This document shows positions 41,863 to 54,049 of a stretch of 64,000 nt of DNA, in pieces. The translations under genes and the position numbers were made by a program. The notes beneath the pieces are model-generated. The model saw only the letters and a program-made list of their open reading frames with translations, did not search any database and was not told the DNA's origin. Origin of the DNA: Mustela lutreola (Eukaryota; Chordata; Mammalia; Carnivora; Mustelidae); the NCBI RefSeq assembly GCF_030435805.1, contig NC_081303.1, positions 74,809,910 to 74,873,909 on the forward strand, given 5' to 3'. Each line of letters begins with the position of its first letter. Within the stretch, counting starts at the first letter, position 1.

Positions 41863-44800
41863 CCAGCCAGAGCACAAAGAAGAAGGGCCAAAGGTCTGAG
41901 TGCACAACTCGACTAACCCCATGCATCCTGGCTGCTTCCTCCCTCCCCCTAACTGAGAGTCACACGTGTTCAAGGACTCCTTGGCCCTTCCGTCCTGTCT
42001 GGTCCAGGAACTGGAAACATCTGGATCCTGCTGGCCTGGAAAAACAGTGTGTGACCCCTGGATTTCTGTCCTCTGTGGCAAAAAGGTGACCCCTGGCTGG
42101 AAGTTCCCACGGTGACTGTCAGTGTTAACAAGAGTCCCTGAGAGGTGGTGGTGGGGTGGCTATGTGCCACGCCCTGTTCTTCTTTTCCACCCTCGTCTCA
42201 CGACCACCCCCCTCGGGGCCCCCTGTCCTCTGGCGTCGCCCCCCCCCCCCCCCGTCCTCTGGTCTTCTCTGCCTGTCTGCTCCCGCGCTAGTTCTGCCGG
42301 CGCTGCCCTGTCTCCCTCTGGCTCCTGGCACCTTTCTCTTTCTCCTCTCCTGCCCATCTCTGGGTCACCTCCTCAGCCTTCCCCAACTTGCCCCTGAGGG
42401 CATGTGCAGAGGGCAGGCTTGGCGGGCGCCCTGGACGCGTCTGGCTTCCGCACAAGCAGCTCTCCTGCAGGGGCCTGGGTCTGCGGTGTGAGACACAGCG
42501 GCCTCGCACACCCCTGTGGGAGCCGGAGCGTCTGCAGACAGATTCGGTCGGCTCTCCAGCGGGAAACTGAAGACCCCGGCGCCGTGCAGCCGCTCCCGGC
42601 CCCCGCGTGGCCCGCCAGCCTTCACCCTCGCCTCCCGCGCATCTGCGGGACACGTCTCTAATAAGAGTTCTTCCCCCAATCTCTCTGATGAGTGGGACAC
42701 GTGTGTCTTCTAGATAAGCCCACTCCCGACGGGGCCAGCGGTTCTCACTGCCGTGCGAGCCAGCCCCTCCCCCCTCCTCGTCTGGGTCAGGAGGACTCTG
42801 AGCTGGTGCGGTCCTTGTGGTGGACACTGGGGAGCCGCCTGTGGGAAGAACCTCATTTCTAAAAAGAAATCCAAGACGAGGGGGTCTCTTTATTGTTTCT
42901 GGACTTCGAAGGGTGGTGGAGTCCACGGGCCTCCCCCCTGGAGAGGCCGCAGCGTCCTGTGATCATGAGGGAGTGGCCGGCGTGCTGAGGACAGTGGGGC
43001 CGAGTCGTGCCACCGAATGAATGGCTCCCGGAACGGTCTGCCCCTCGAGTGCTTCGTGCGGGGTAATGAGTGTCCTTGTGTTTAAACCATCTCAAGTTGG
43101 GTTTTCCTAGACGCAGATGTAAACAGAAGGTCCCAGACAGGCCCGCCGTGTTCCAGGGCAGCAGGAGTTCACAGGTGGAGGGCTGCGGTGGGGAAATGAG
43201 CTGTGGAATCCAGTGGGTCCCCTGGTCCACTGGAGCACCAGCCTCGCCGTCCCGTGCTGCGACAAGTCATGGACGGGTCCCTCAGCCTCTCTGAGCTGAA
43301 GCGTCCGTGGCTCCGTGTCAGGAGCCCCCAGAAACTCAGCAGTGGTCTGTCCCCCTCCCCCCAACCGTGCCTTTTCCTTTCTGCTATTTTTTAAAAAGGG
43401 GCCAAGAGGGGCCAGGCCCAGAGAGCTCTTTAAGGACACTTCAGCGCTGGGAAACCTTTCCTGCAGAGACTGAGTCCCTTTCCCACCGTGGCTCCCCGTG
43501 CAAATCAGGGCTCTGGCGCCAGCAGCAGGTCTGAGGGGGAGGCGGAGACGCCGTTCTCGGTTCTCCATGGTGACGAGGGCCTGGACGGTGGAGACAGCTT
43601 TGAGTCACTGGCTTCTGCCACCCCCCACCATCGCTTCCCTGGGGCGGCTAACAAACGGACGGCCCCGTGGACGCGCGTCTCTCTTCCCTCTTCTGGGGCA
43701 TCGCGCGGCAAAGCTGCTTCCAAATGGCCAAGGCCGGGGTGATGGCAGAGAAGCAAGGGCTCCACCGGTCCCCTGGCCAGGAGCGGCCGGGACCTGCCGG
43801 GCAGAGCGTGGCCTTGGGGCTGGGCTCCGCGGACCCTGGGTCAGTCTGGCCGCACTGCCTCCGGGCTCCGTTAAGAGGTCAAGGATGGGAAGGTACGGGG
43901 TCCTCCGGTGGGAATGGGCGCCAGAGACGCAGGCTCTCTACCCTGCAGGTGGGCACAGCTAATGTCACGAATGCTCTAGGGCCTTTCCCTGAGCTGCTGT
44001 GTGTCCCTTGGGAACAAGGCACCTGCCCCCTCCCTCTCCTGAGTGGAGGCAGGACCGGGAATGCAGGCGCCAGTGGAGTCCAGAGCCTGGGGCTCCTGAT
44101 CCAGGCCGCGGAGGCTCTCCTCACCCACTGACGCGCCTCTCCTTCCCGGAAGACGGCGGAGAAGCAGGAGAGAAGGGAAGGAACGTTCGCCGGGGCCATG
44201 CTGATGGCTCCCCGCGCGCTGCCTCGTGCGGACAGCGCGTCTTTCCAGGGAGAGCTGGTCCAGCCCTGTGGAGGTGACCCCGGCTGCTTGCTTGTGTCTG
44301 GCAATCGATTCTGGACAATTCCTGCCTTGGTGCCGATAACACACAAATCCGTTTCCTGCAGCCCCAGACCTGGGGTCCGATCTCTCTGGATCTCTTGTGA
44401 ACTTGTCCTTTCTACCTCCGAAGTCCATCGGCCAAGATCGCGGGTCTGACAGCACTCGGCCTTGGTGAGGACCTGCAGTCGTGGCCCTGATGGAGTCAGG
44501 GTGGGGGGAGCAGCTCTGGGAAGGTTTCGGGGCTACCTTTGTTCTTCCCCTTCCCAGGCATCCTGGCTGGTCCAGAAGCTTCTCTAGTGGAAGTGGAGGC
44601 CAGAAGTGAGTGCAAAGGCACCGGCCTTGCGAGCGCTCCGGGGCTTCCTCTCGCCTGCTTCATCGCTAGGTTTGCAGGAGGCAAAGGGCCTTGTGCCAAG
44701 AAAAGAGGCTCGGCCCTCCCGGAGGCCCCCAACGGCCCTAGGGAACCCGCATAACATCTGGAAACACTTTCGGAAGTGAGCAGAGGAGGCAAGCGCTCCT

Positions 44801-46479
44801 GGGCTGTAGGGACTCACTCCCCGTTAGAGTAAGGGCAGCTGCTGGGCATATTCTGAGACGGAGCCTCCGCCCATCCCCGTCCTGAAGTGGGACTTTCAAA
44901 CGCCGGCAGGAGCAGGAACACAGCCAAGACGAGGGTGCTGGCCGTGAGGGGCTGAAGCTCAGGTGTTAAGTCTTGGGCACGGCCACGGCCTCTCTGGGTC
45001 CCGGTGGCTCCTCACACGAGGGGGTCAACGAGAAGCGACATGTGGAGGGTCACGGGGTCCCGAGCGCGGGCTGGGTCTGGTTCTGAGCTGCAGAGTCCAG
45101 GTCTGGTGACAGGGTGATGGAGGGAGTGTCCCGCTGCTGCCCACACCCCCCTCCTCCTCATCCGGTGACAGGCAGCCTGGACATCCCCAGGAAACATGTT
45201 CTGTCTTCCACTCACCCTCCAGCATCTCGGGGGGCTATGAGCAGATTCCCTGGGTGGGGGGCAGGGCTGGATCTGGAAGGCCCCTTGCACTCACCGGGTC
45301 CCGTTACCCCCCACCCCACCGCTTGCTTGCTTTCCGTGCCTGAGCCCTCCCAACGGTTCCAGCGGCCACCGCCCTGGTCAGACGCTCTCCGTGGCGTCAG
45401 GAAGTCTCAGGTCCAGCTGTGGTTCTGTCCAAAGGCGGTTCCTTTGCCCCCAGTAAACACCAGGCCTGCAGGGGCTGGGGTCCTCCTGTCCATACAGGAC
45501 CCTCCACTCTCCAGCCCCAACACTTGTGACACAGACTGTCCTTGAGTGTCCTCGTGTCCGGGACAGGCGGTGCTTGTGCTCTTCCTGAGCGTGGGCTGGA
45601 GTTCTGCTCCCTACAAAGTCCGTGCTGGGGCGAGTCGGTGCTAGTGAGTGGGCCTAGCGGGCTGCCTTGCATCTGGGGTCTGGGGGCCTCCGGGGCCCTC
45701 TTTCCAAGGTTGGCTCTGGGACATCCGTGACAGTCTGGAGGAGGAACAGCTCTCTGTTTCGCTTCCCTGTATCTTACCGCAGGAATACAAACAGGAGAGT
45801 GATAAATGCGGGGGTTTGGCAAGACCCTCGACCCCAGCCTCCGCCTGTCTGTACACGCACACACACGTGTGTTGTATGTGTGTGCTGGAGTTTGGATGTG
45901 CTTTTACCTGCGTCTGTGTCCATCTCCAGGGCCTTTTGGGATGGCGATGGGCTTCCCCGGTCTGTCCACGTTCTTCCTCTGGTGTTAATGCACACGGGGA
46001 GGGGGTTTGGATGGTGGTCAGGGTGAGGCAAAGCTACCTCTGTCCTCGTGGCTGCACCTGCGTGAGAAGGTCGCCGCAGCCACTGTGCATGCGTTCAACG
46101 CTTACAGGGCCAGCATGCTTCCCCAGATTCCCTTTCTTGAAAGGTCCCTTGTGGCTACCGGGACCCTGCAGGGGGAGGCCAGCCGCGCCCAGTGGCACGT
46201 GCGTGGCCTTTGGGTCAACACTGTGAAAGGAGGCTCCGCTTTGGACCGTCCTGTCCAGTTGGAGCAGAGTCTGTGGACGGGTGATGTCCTGGTCCAGGTG
46301 AGCTGGGCTGGTGTGCGGTGGGCAGCGGTGGGACCTTTCAGGGTGGACAGCCCAGCGGCTCGGCCAGAACTCCTGGAGGGATGTGCAGGGAGTAGCTCCT
46401 GGCCTTGGGGCAGAGACGGCAGCGGACGCAGCGTGCTCAGGGCACACGGTGGAAGCTGAGTCCTCAGGACCTTGTTGGG
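41863..46479. other. Intergenic sequence without recognised genes
   Basis: 4.6 kb of largely unique sequence. A C-run of about 16 lies at 42240-42255 and a short (CA/GT)n at 45856-45885. Short open frames are present, but none has convincing splice sites, codon pattern or known similarity. Confidence 0.45.
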
Positions 46480-47660
46480 GGTGAAGCCAGCCGTGCGGTG
46501 GCCATCGAGGGCCCCCTCCTCTGCGAGGGAAAAGAAGGGGTCGCGTGGCAGGTGCAGCCCGGAGCCCCTCCCACGGGGCCGCGGAGGGGCCCGGAGTCCT
46601 GCTGGGAATCTCCCCGAGCCCCCGCCGCTCTTCTGCCAGGGCGAGGGGCTGGCGAGGGGCTCCGGAAGCCGCGGCGGCTGCCCCACCCCCTCCCCGCCGC
46701 CGGACCTCCACGCGCCCTCCCTCCGCACTCCTGCCCGAGCGGTGCCCGCCGGCCGACCCGTCGCGTCGGACGCGGAGACCCTCCGGCTTTGCCTCGGCTC
46801 CTCCGCCCCGCGCAGGGCGAGTCGGTGCTGCATTTCGGGCGACTCCCGCCTGGCCGCGCCGCTTCGCTCAGCCCCTGCGACCCCGCTTCTCCCGCCGCCG
46901 CCGGCCGGACCCGGGACTCCGGGCTCGGGCCGCGCGGGCTGCGGACCACCCCCGAGGAGGGACAGTGTCCGCAGCAGCCCCGGGGCTCCCACCGCACCGC
47001 GGGCGCGGGCCGGGCAGGGAGGCGAGCCGGGGGTCTGCCCTTTCGCATTATTCGCGACGAAGTGCGGGGCGCGGGGGCCGGCGGGCGGGGCGCGGGGGGG
47101 CGCAGGGCGGGGGCGGGGTTCTCCGGCCTTGTCCCGCCGCGCCCGGGGTGGCCGCGGGGCTGATCTGGGCTAGGGTGACCCTTGGAAGTGTTCCCCAGGC
47201 TGGATCCTGGCACCAGCCGAGCCCCGGGCGCCGCGGAAGGAGGCGGAAAGTGAGGGCGGGCGGCTGGGGCTGGGGTCTCGGCGCCGCCCCGGGCTCCGGA
47301 GAGCGCGGCCGCGCGCGCCCGCCACCAGCAGAGGGCGCCACAGTCCTCGCGAACCCGCCCGGGCGGCCGGGCCCAGGTGGGGCGGCGCGGCCGGGCCCCG
47401 GGGGCGGCGCGCGGCCGGGCGAGGCTCTCGGAGCGGAGCGGAGCCGGAGCTGGGCCGTGAGACCCCCGGCCGCGCGGCAGGCTGGCGCCCACGGCGCGGG
47501 CTGGCTGGTTCCGGGGGCTCCGGCCCTCCCTGACCACTGCGCGGTGGTCAGCAGGGGTTGCCACGCTCGCTGCCTCCCTCTGCGCACCTGCGGCGGGGCG
47601 GGGCTGGCCGAGCTCAGGGGCGCGCTCTGGGTCTGTGAAACTGCTGGAGGCGATTTTTCT
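46480..47660. promoter_or_regulatory. Orphan CpG island between PMVK and KCNN3
   Basis: About 1.1 kb of very CG-dense sequence, comparable to the gene promoters in the window, but with no protein-coding first exon that I recognise. It could drive a non-coding RNA, be an alternative upstream KCNN3 promoter, or be a distal regulatory island. Long open frames across it on both strands reflect scarcity of stop codons in GC-rich DNA. Confidence 0.65.
47325..47339 (+). promoter_or_regulatory. CTCF core motif in orphan CpG island
   Basis: CCAGCAGAGGGCGCC fits CCASYAGRKGGCRSY at all 15 positions, inside the island about 320 bases from its right edge. Confidence 0.65.
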
Positions 47661-49694
47661 CTCTGAGCTTTTGGGGGGGGGGGCGGGAGCCCACTCTACA
47701 CCAGGCGCCGCTCCAGGCCCTGGGGATTCCGTGCTGAACCGCACGGACGCAAATCCCGCCCCTCCCCCGCCCTTGAGGCTGCATCTCCGCTGGGTGAGCA
47801 GAGCGGAGTGGGGCTGGCCGTGGGCCACCTGGCGAACCCAGGGCGGGCTGGCGACCTGCTCTCTCTGCGCACTCAGTGCCGGGTATGCGGGCCTTTGCCC
47901 CTTACCAGACTCCAGGGAGGAGGCCCAGCCGCTGAGCCCTGGCTGGGCAGGGACCTACGTGGGTCTTCCCTCAGCTTCCAGAAGCCCACAAGGTCCTCAC
48001 CCTGACCCAGGTTCCGTGGGCAGCATTTCTTGGTTTGCAAATTAAGGGCACCCCTACTAGCTCCTGGTGGGCCTGGCGGAACCTCACAGTGAGGAAGGGT
48101 TGCGTGCCCAGTTCCCACGCTTTCTTTCCCAGGCGCTATCAGCACCTTGCATTTGACCCTTGACCTGTCAAGTAAATGAACATGACATCCGGACTGACAC
48201 ATGCGGACAGAACCGCAAGTTTTCACAGCAGCGCTGCGGAGGACGGGTCAGGAGAAGCCCTAAAAAGTATCTTGACTTTCCCAGACCAGTTGTGGAAGGA
48301 AGCGTGGACGGGCCCAGCTCCGTTGGCTCTGAGGGGCGCACGCACCTGCCTGTGGGTCGTCAGTAGGAACCAGAGGTGCCAGGCTTCCAGCCTAGGTGGT
48401 GCCTGGTGGCCCCACTCTGTCCTCAGGACGCACCCCACGCAGGGACAGCCTCACCGGCCTCTGCCAGATGGGCCCCCGCAGAGCTGCTCTGAAGCCTCCC
48501 CGGCTCTTCTGTCCGAGGGAGGGTCACGGAAGCTGAGCAGGAATAGAGGCCCAGCCTTGGTGGTGGCGGGAGTAGGGGGACCCATGAGCAGGCAGACCTT
48601 CTGGCTTCGGGCTGGGTGTCTTGCCTCCTCTGAGAACAAGCCTCAGCTGGGTTTGCTCCTCTGTAGAAGGGGAATATGGGGCTGACCACTCTGGCTGGCT
48701 GAAGTCACACAGGCACACAGAGCCCGCCCCCACCCCCTGCAGGTGTGCACAGAGCCCACCCCCCATCCCCACCCCCACCCCCGCAGGTGCGCCAGGGGGT
48801 GGGCTGTGAGGCTGTGTGTCCCCATTATTGTCAGGCCCAGGCAAGGTTCCCGTTCTCCTTCACCCAAGCATCTCCTTCCCTCCATGTGCACGCTGGAGGG
48901 GCCTCAGCTCCCACAGGCGGCGGGGAGTTACTGGGGCCGCCGTGGCTCCCTCACTCAGCCCGGCCTGGGGAAGGGTGGGTGGGCCTCAGAGGGGAGAGGC
49001 CTCCCCCGGGCTCTGATCACTTGGGGGCTCAGACAGAAGAAGCACTGACAGGGGACTTTGCTGACCAGTGGGAAGGGGTGAGCCACATGTCTGGGGCCAG
49101 AGGGTGCCGAGCTCTCGCATCTCACGGCTTCAGTGAGCGGTCTGGGTGCGGGGTGTGGGGTGCGGTGCCGTGTGTATGCGTGCGTTACAATTTGTGCCGT
49201 AAGCTTCGGTCACCCACGGGCTCGTGGTGCAAATTAAAACACACAGAGAAAAGACATGAGCACAGAGGACTCTGATGCAAGGCAGGAGGTGAAAAGTGTC
49301 TCCAGAAAGACAGGAGGAAAGTGTGAAGGGAATTCAGAAGAGGGAGATGGTGTCACACTGGGGGAGAGAGCGAGGAGGCAGGGCCAAGAAGGCTTCGAGC
49401 GCTCGCCTTCAAGTCCGGTAGGACTGCATGCGGGGGTCCGGGAACGGCGGTCCTGGCAGCACAAGTGGGAAAAGTGGGAGTCTGGGGTCAGGGGGATTCA
49501 GGTTCAAATTCACGACTCACTGGTGACCCAAATGAGTCACTTAAATCTTTCTAAAATTTAGTTTACGGGTGAGAGCGTAAAGCATAGAGAGTAGATTCTG
49601 GTCTGCCTTTCAGGGCTGCTGGGGGTGGAGATGGGGTATTTTATGAGAAGATGCTGGGCAAACACTGGAATTCTTTTATTAGTAAAGCATTAAT
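47661..49694. other. Intergenic sequence
   Basis: Starts beside a G-run of about 11 at 47671-47681 and has a C-rich low-complexity stretch at 48725-48785. An MIR-like fragment lies at 49480-49580 (GATTCAGGTTCAAATTCACGACTCACTGG). No gene is recognised. Confidence 0.45.
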
Positions 49695-49893
49695 GGGGCG
49701 CCTGGGTGGTTTAGCTGGTTGGGCATCTGATCCTTGGTTTTGGCTCGGGTTGTGATCTGAGCCCTGAGGTCGCGCCTCACACTGGGCTCTGTGCTCAGTG
49801 GGGAGTCTGCTTGGGATTCTCTCCCTCTCTCTTCCCCTCCCTGTGCTTTTTCTCTCTCTTTCTGAAATAAATGAATAAATCTAAAAAAAAAAA
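49695..49893 (+). mobile_element. can-SINE, plus orientation
   Basis: GGGGCGCCTGGGTGGTTTAGCTGG to GAAATAAATGAATAAATCTAAAAAAA, of an older subtype. CATTAAT precedes it and TCATTAAT follows it, a likely target-site duplication. Confidence 0.92.
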
Positions 49894-49904
49894 ATCATTA
49901 ATTG

Positions 49905-50088
49905 AGGGGCGCCTGGGTGGTTCAGGGGGTTAAGCCTCTGCCTTCAGCTCGGGTCATGATCTCAGGGTCCTGGGATCAAGCCCCACATTGGGCTCTCTGC
50001 TCAGCAGGGAGCCTGCTTCCCCCCCACTCTCTGCCTGCCTCTCTGCCTACTTGTGATCTCTTTGTCAAATAAATAAAATCTTAAAAAA
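49905..50088 (+). mobile_element. can-SINE, plus, directly after the previous copy
   Basis: GGGGCGCCTGGGTGGTTCAGGGGG to GTCAAATAAATAAAATCTTAAAAAAATT. TTAATTGA occurs on both sides, so this younger copy inserted right at the downstream flank of the older one. Confidence 0.93.
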
Positions 50089-50363
50089 ATTGTTAATTGA
50101 CCTAGTGACAAAGCTTCATAGTAATGACTGAGCTGTTCAGTTCAGAGCTGTCCCTGCTCCAGCCACCCAGGGTCTGAGGGAGGGCGTGGCTGACTTTATG
50201 ATATTGTCTGTCCCTGGAAGGTTGAGGATATCCTTTAAATACACAACCCACTACTGTCTATCACTATATCTGAACTCTGTCCATCCCCCCACCCGCCCGC
50301 CCGTCCACATGGCCGTCAGCCAGCCACCCACTCTTCACCTATCTAGCCATCCAGGAAACCTTT

Positions 50364-50571
50364 TTTTTTTTTTAAAGATTTTATTTATTTGTCAGAGACA
50401 GAGGGAGAGAGAGCGAGCGAGCACAGGCAGACAGAGAGGCAGGCAGAGGCAGAGGGAGAAGCAGGCTCCCCGCCGAGCAAGGAGCCCGATGTGGGACTCG
50501 ATCCCAGGACCCTGGGATCATGACCTGAGCCAAAGGCAGCTGCTTAACCAACTGAGCCACCCAGGCGTCCC
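50364..50571 (-). mobile_element. can-SINE, minus, with target-site duplication
   Basis: T-run, AAAGATTTTATTTATTTGTCAGAGACAG with the (GCGA) segment, ending CCACCCAGGCGTCCC. AGGAAACCTT flanks it at 50353-50362 and 50573-50582. It belongs to the same subtype as the copy at 28.68 kb. Confidence 0.94.
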
Positions 50572-50589
50572 GAGGAAACCTTTAATGAA

Positions 50590-51290
50590 TACATCCATGG
50601 CCAGGCACCTGGCTTAGTTCTGGGGATACAGAAAAAACATTAGACCCTTCTCTGTGCTCCTCGAGTTCACAGTCTACTGGGAAAGATAGCCGTATAAACC
50701 ACAAGTCGTTATTTTTCTTAAACCTATTTTCGGTCAGTTCTACTAATTAATTTTTTTTAATTGGAGTAACAATTTCCACAGATCTCAGACTCTGGGACTT
50801 TAAGGTTAGTGATCACAGGTCTGGTCTCTTCTATTTCATTCATTTTACTGATGAGGAAACCGTGGCCATTATTTGTTGTGGGAAGTACCACAACTTCCTT
50901 TTCTTAGCCTCCACGTGACCTCCCCTGGGTTTTGATCTCAGTTCAGCTCAGTTAATCTGTATTAAGCCTCTATTATGGGCAAGAGCTGCCGATCCAGTGC
51001 TGGAGAAGACCTCATGCCTGTCCTCAAGAAGGTCACAGTCGAGGGGGAGAAGGACACACAAGGGGGGAACAGCTGGGCCGCTTGGGAAAGACAGGGACAC
51101 AGGCGAGAACAGGGTGCGTAGATGGGGATGGAGGGCGTCTGGTCGGATTCGAGGAGCTCAGGGAGCCCTCCTAGAAGGAGGCCCTGTGAGTCGTCTCTTG
51201 AAGGGCAAAAACGATGTTCCAGATGAGGGCGTCGGGAAAGGCGTGCCGGGCAGAAGGGCACAGAGCTTGCTGGAGGAGCTGGAAGAAGGT
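50590..51290. repeat. Ancient L2-like segments
   Basis: CCAGGCACCTGGCTTAGTTCTGGGGATACAG...GAGTTCACAGTCTACTGGG (50601-50680) and a second, similar stretch (CCTGTCCTCAAGAAGGTCACAGTCG, then TTGAAGGGCAAAAACGATGTTCCAG) resemble ancient LINE-2 3' parts. Boundaries and family are uncertain. Confidence 0.4.
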
Positions 51291-51529
51291 GGTGCTGCGG
51301 GGTGAAGAGGGAGGTAGGAAGGGGTGAAGTGGAGGGGACGGCGGGGACAAGTGGCAGCAGGCCGGTGTGCCGCTGGAGGCCACCGCCCATCTCTTCCTCA
51401 CTGGGTTTCCGGAGCACCCTCACTCCCGTTCCCCGTGCTCCCTGAGCTCGGAAGCCCCACTGTGCCCGCTTGCCTGCGTCTTTATACGGACGCACACCGT
51501 CGATCCTTCTCTGCTCTATTGTGCCTTAC

Positions 51530-52077
51530 AGATACTGCTGTTTTTTTCTTTAATAAATGGAAAGTTTGTGGCAAGCCTGCATCGAGCAAGTCTATCGGTG
51601 CTGTTTTTCCAACAGGATTTGCTCCCTCTGTGTCTCTGTGTCATGTTTTGGCCATTTTTGCAATATTTCAAGCTTTCTCATTATTCTATTTGTTATGATG
51701 ACCTATGATGAGTGACTATGACTTGCCGAAGGCTCGGGTGATGGTTATCACTTTTTAGCAATAAGCTATTTTGGGGGAAGATTTTAAGTAACCTCTACCT
51801 CCAAGGTGGGGCTTGAACGTACAACCGTAAGATGGAGAGTTTCATGTTTTTCCGCCTGAGTCAGCCAGATGCCCAGCAATGGAGTATGTTCTGTTTGAGG
51901 TAAGTATCTTGGTTTTTCAGACATCATGAGTTTGCACACTTAAGAGACTACATATCATGTAAATATAACTTTTATGTGCACTGGGGGTCCAAAAATCCTC
52001 TCTGGCTTGCTTTTTTGCAATGCTCGCTTATTGCAGTGGTCTGGGACGGAGCCCATGAGGTCTGTTGAGGGGGTCCT
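51530..52077. mobile_element. Tigger1-type DNA transposon fragment
   Basis: GGAAAGTTTGTGGCAAGCCTGCATCGAGCAAGTCTATCGG...TTTTGCAATATTTCAAGC, then GGTTATCACTTTTTAGCAATAAGC, ATATAACTTTTATGTGCACTGGG and TTATTGCAGTGGTCTGGGACGGAGCCC. This is the order expected at one end of Tigger1, a mariner/pogo-like element. No transposase frame remains. A can-SINE interrupts it. Orientation is not asserted. Confidence 0.85.
51783..51882 (-). mobile_element. Degraded can-SINE inside the Tigger1 fossil
   Basis: GATTTTAAGTAACCTCTACCTCCAAGGTGGGGCTTGAACGTACAACC...GAGTCAGCCAGATGCCC is the reverse complement of a short old can-SINE head; Tigger1 sequence resumes on both sides. Confidence 0.75.
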
Positions 52078-52349
52078 GGAGACCAAAGCTGCCTAAAGTG
52101 TTTGAAGGAAGAGCCCATCGCTCAAGGTGTGGTTCAAGACCCACCGCCTCCACGAAGCCGCTGCTGATGCCCTCCTGCCTTCAGGGAACTCTGTCTGGAC
52201 CACACGTGGGGATCTCCGCTGTGGTTACCACCCCGTGGGAGGGTAGCTCGCCTCCATCGTGAGCCCACAAGCCCCTGAGGGCTGACTATGTGAGTCGTAC
52301 GGTACAGCTTACTTTCATAAATATCAGTAAGACTGAATACTACTGGTAA

Positions 52350-52515
52350 GGATTTCAGGATGGATGGAAAGTGCTGGAGTCTTCGGGTTGGACAGACCTG
52401 AATTTGAGCCCGGCTCCGCCACGAGTTCTAGTTAGTCACTGTAGGCAAGTTTTAAAACTTGCCTAATTAATGCCTTGCTGTCCTCATCTGTAAAGTGGTT
52501 GATGGCTCCACCTCT
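52350..52515 (+). repeat. MIR SINE, plus orientation
   Basis: TGGAAAGTGCTGGAGTCTTCGGGTTGGACAGACCTGAATTTGAGCCCGGCTCCGCCACGAG, then GTCCTCATCTGTAAAGTGG, covers most of MIR. A second MIR-like piece in reverse lies at about 52720-52840. Confidence 0.75.
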
Positions 52516-54049
52516 TGGGTTCTGAAGACATGGTTATGGCTGGGAGCTCGGGGAGGTGCCGGGGCTTCCCGACCCGGAGGGTTTGGACAGGCAGCGGTGG
52601 ACAGCAGAGAAGAGCTGGCCAGGACAGAAGATCTGATGTGGTCAGTCCCCAGGGCTGAGCAGCCGCCGGTGCCGTCTGGTGGGATGGCCCGCTCCTGCCG
52701 ACCTGCGTCGAATCCTCCACACCCCGTGGCAGGGCTCTCATTTCATCGAGCAGGACGCCTAAGATTAGGAGGGCATCGGCCTGCCTGTGATCCCGTGGCC
52801 ATGATGTGGCAGCGAGGACTCCAGCCCAGGCCCTCAAGCTCTGCTCTTGCCAGTCCAACAGGGCGGCTGCGTGGATGGCTTCTTCATCTCAGTGTCGAGC
52901 TCCAGCCCACTTCCCAATGAGTCCGCTGTCCATCTTTGGCTCTGAACGTTTGCCCCCCCCCTGCCCCGGCTGTCCCTCACCCCCTGACAGCAGGACACAC
53001 TCTCACAGTCCCTGTTTGGATCCAAGAGGCACATCCAGTAGAGCCAGAGGCAGGAGGCTGGCCCAGAAAGGTCAGCTGAGGCAAAAGGCCGGTCACGGTG
53101 GTGGAGTGGGCCCAGACCTGGAGTCTGTCTCTGAAAATTGATTTTTTTCACAGCCCAGATGCTGTATCTGGGACTGAGAACCAATACTAACAGCATGTTC
53201 TGTTACTAACAACATAGTAATGGTAATTTATTAGGAAATCATTAAGCCTGTGTGTAATTTGGAGCCTTGAACCGAACAGGTGCTCTGTTTGGGCATGGGG
53301 GGAGGGAAAGGGGGAGGGCAGAGTATACTGGAGGGCGGGTGGGCTCTGGAGGGCCTGCACCGTGGGGAAGACAGGGGAGGCGGCAAGCTCGGGTCTGACC
53401 CTGGCTTGATGATTGGAGGGGCAGTGGGGGGCGCAGGGGGAGGAACACCTCGCTGGCAATGATAACAGGGATCAGGGTCATTGTGTGTGACTGTGACTAT
53501 TCAGGCTTCTGGGGCTGTGACAGAGTACAAGTAATATTTAGTTCTTAGTCATCGAGGCCAGTAGGGGCCTGGAGAGGTGAGCCCTGCGTGATGGGGTCCT
53601 CTGGCCTATTTGTGGGAGCTCCGCCCACTTGCTGCTCACTGTTCCAGGGAGCGGCTCTAGCAACCCGCTGTGTGTGTGAGCGCGTGTGCGGGTGTGTGCG
53701 GGTGCGTGTACAGGGGCATGCGGGTCAGTGCGTGTGTACCTACGGACACGTGTGCCTCTGTGTGTGTGGGCGACTCTCCTACTCTTTCCTCTTCCCAGTC
53801 AGGGAAGCCGCTGGACACAGGAGTCATTCCCCCTCCTAAAACCCCAGCTGTGCCTGGGGACTCCCATAATGACCCCTTCCTGGCTGATCCCTGAGTCCGC
53901 CGCGGTTAGGAGTGGGAATGCGTTCACCTGGTTCCATGTCTTCGGAACTCCCTTTGCACACAGCGGGTGCTTAATAAATACTCGGTGATGGCTCTGAGCC
54001 CGGGAAGCCAGCCGCTGGCCCCAGCTCTGACTCTCAGGGCCCCGCGGGG
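52516..54049. other. Intergenic sequence upstream of the KCNN3 island
   Basis: Includes the reverse MIR-like piece, a GT-rich low-complexity stretch at 53669-53770, and an MIR-like 3' end GGGTGCTTAATAAATACTCGG at 53962-53982. No gene is recognised. Confidence 0.5.

Noticed and set aside
46464-47828. 454-residue minus-strand open frame across the orphan CpG island
   Set aside because: Composition-driven: long open frames exist in several frames on both strands here and none shows a domain or splice context.
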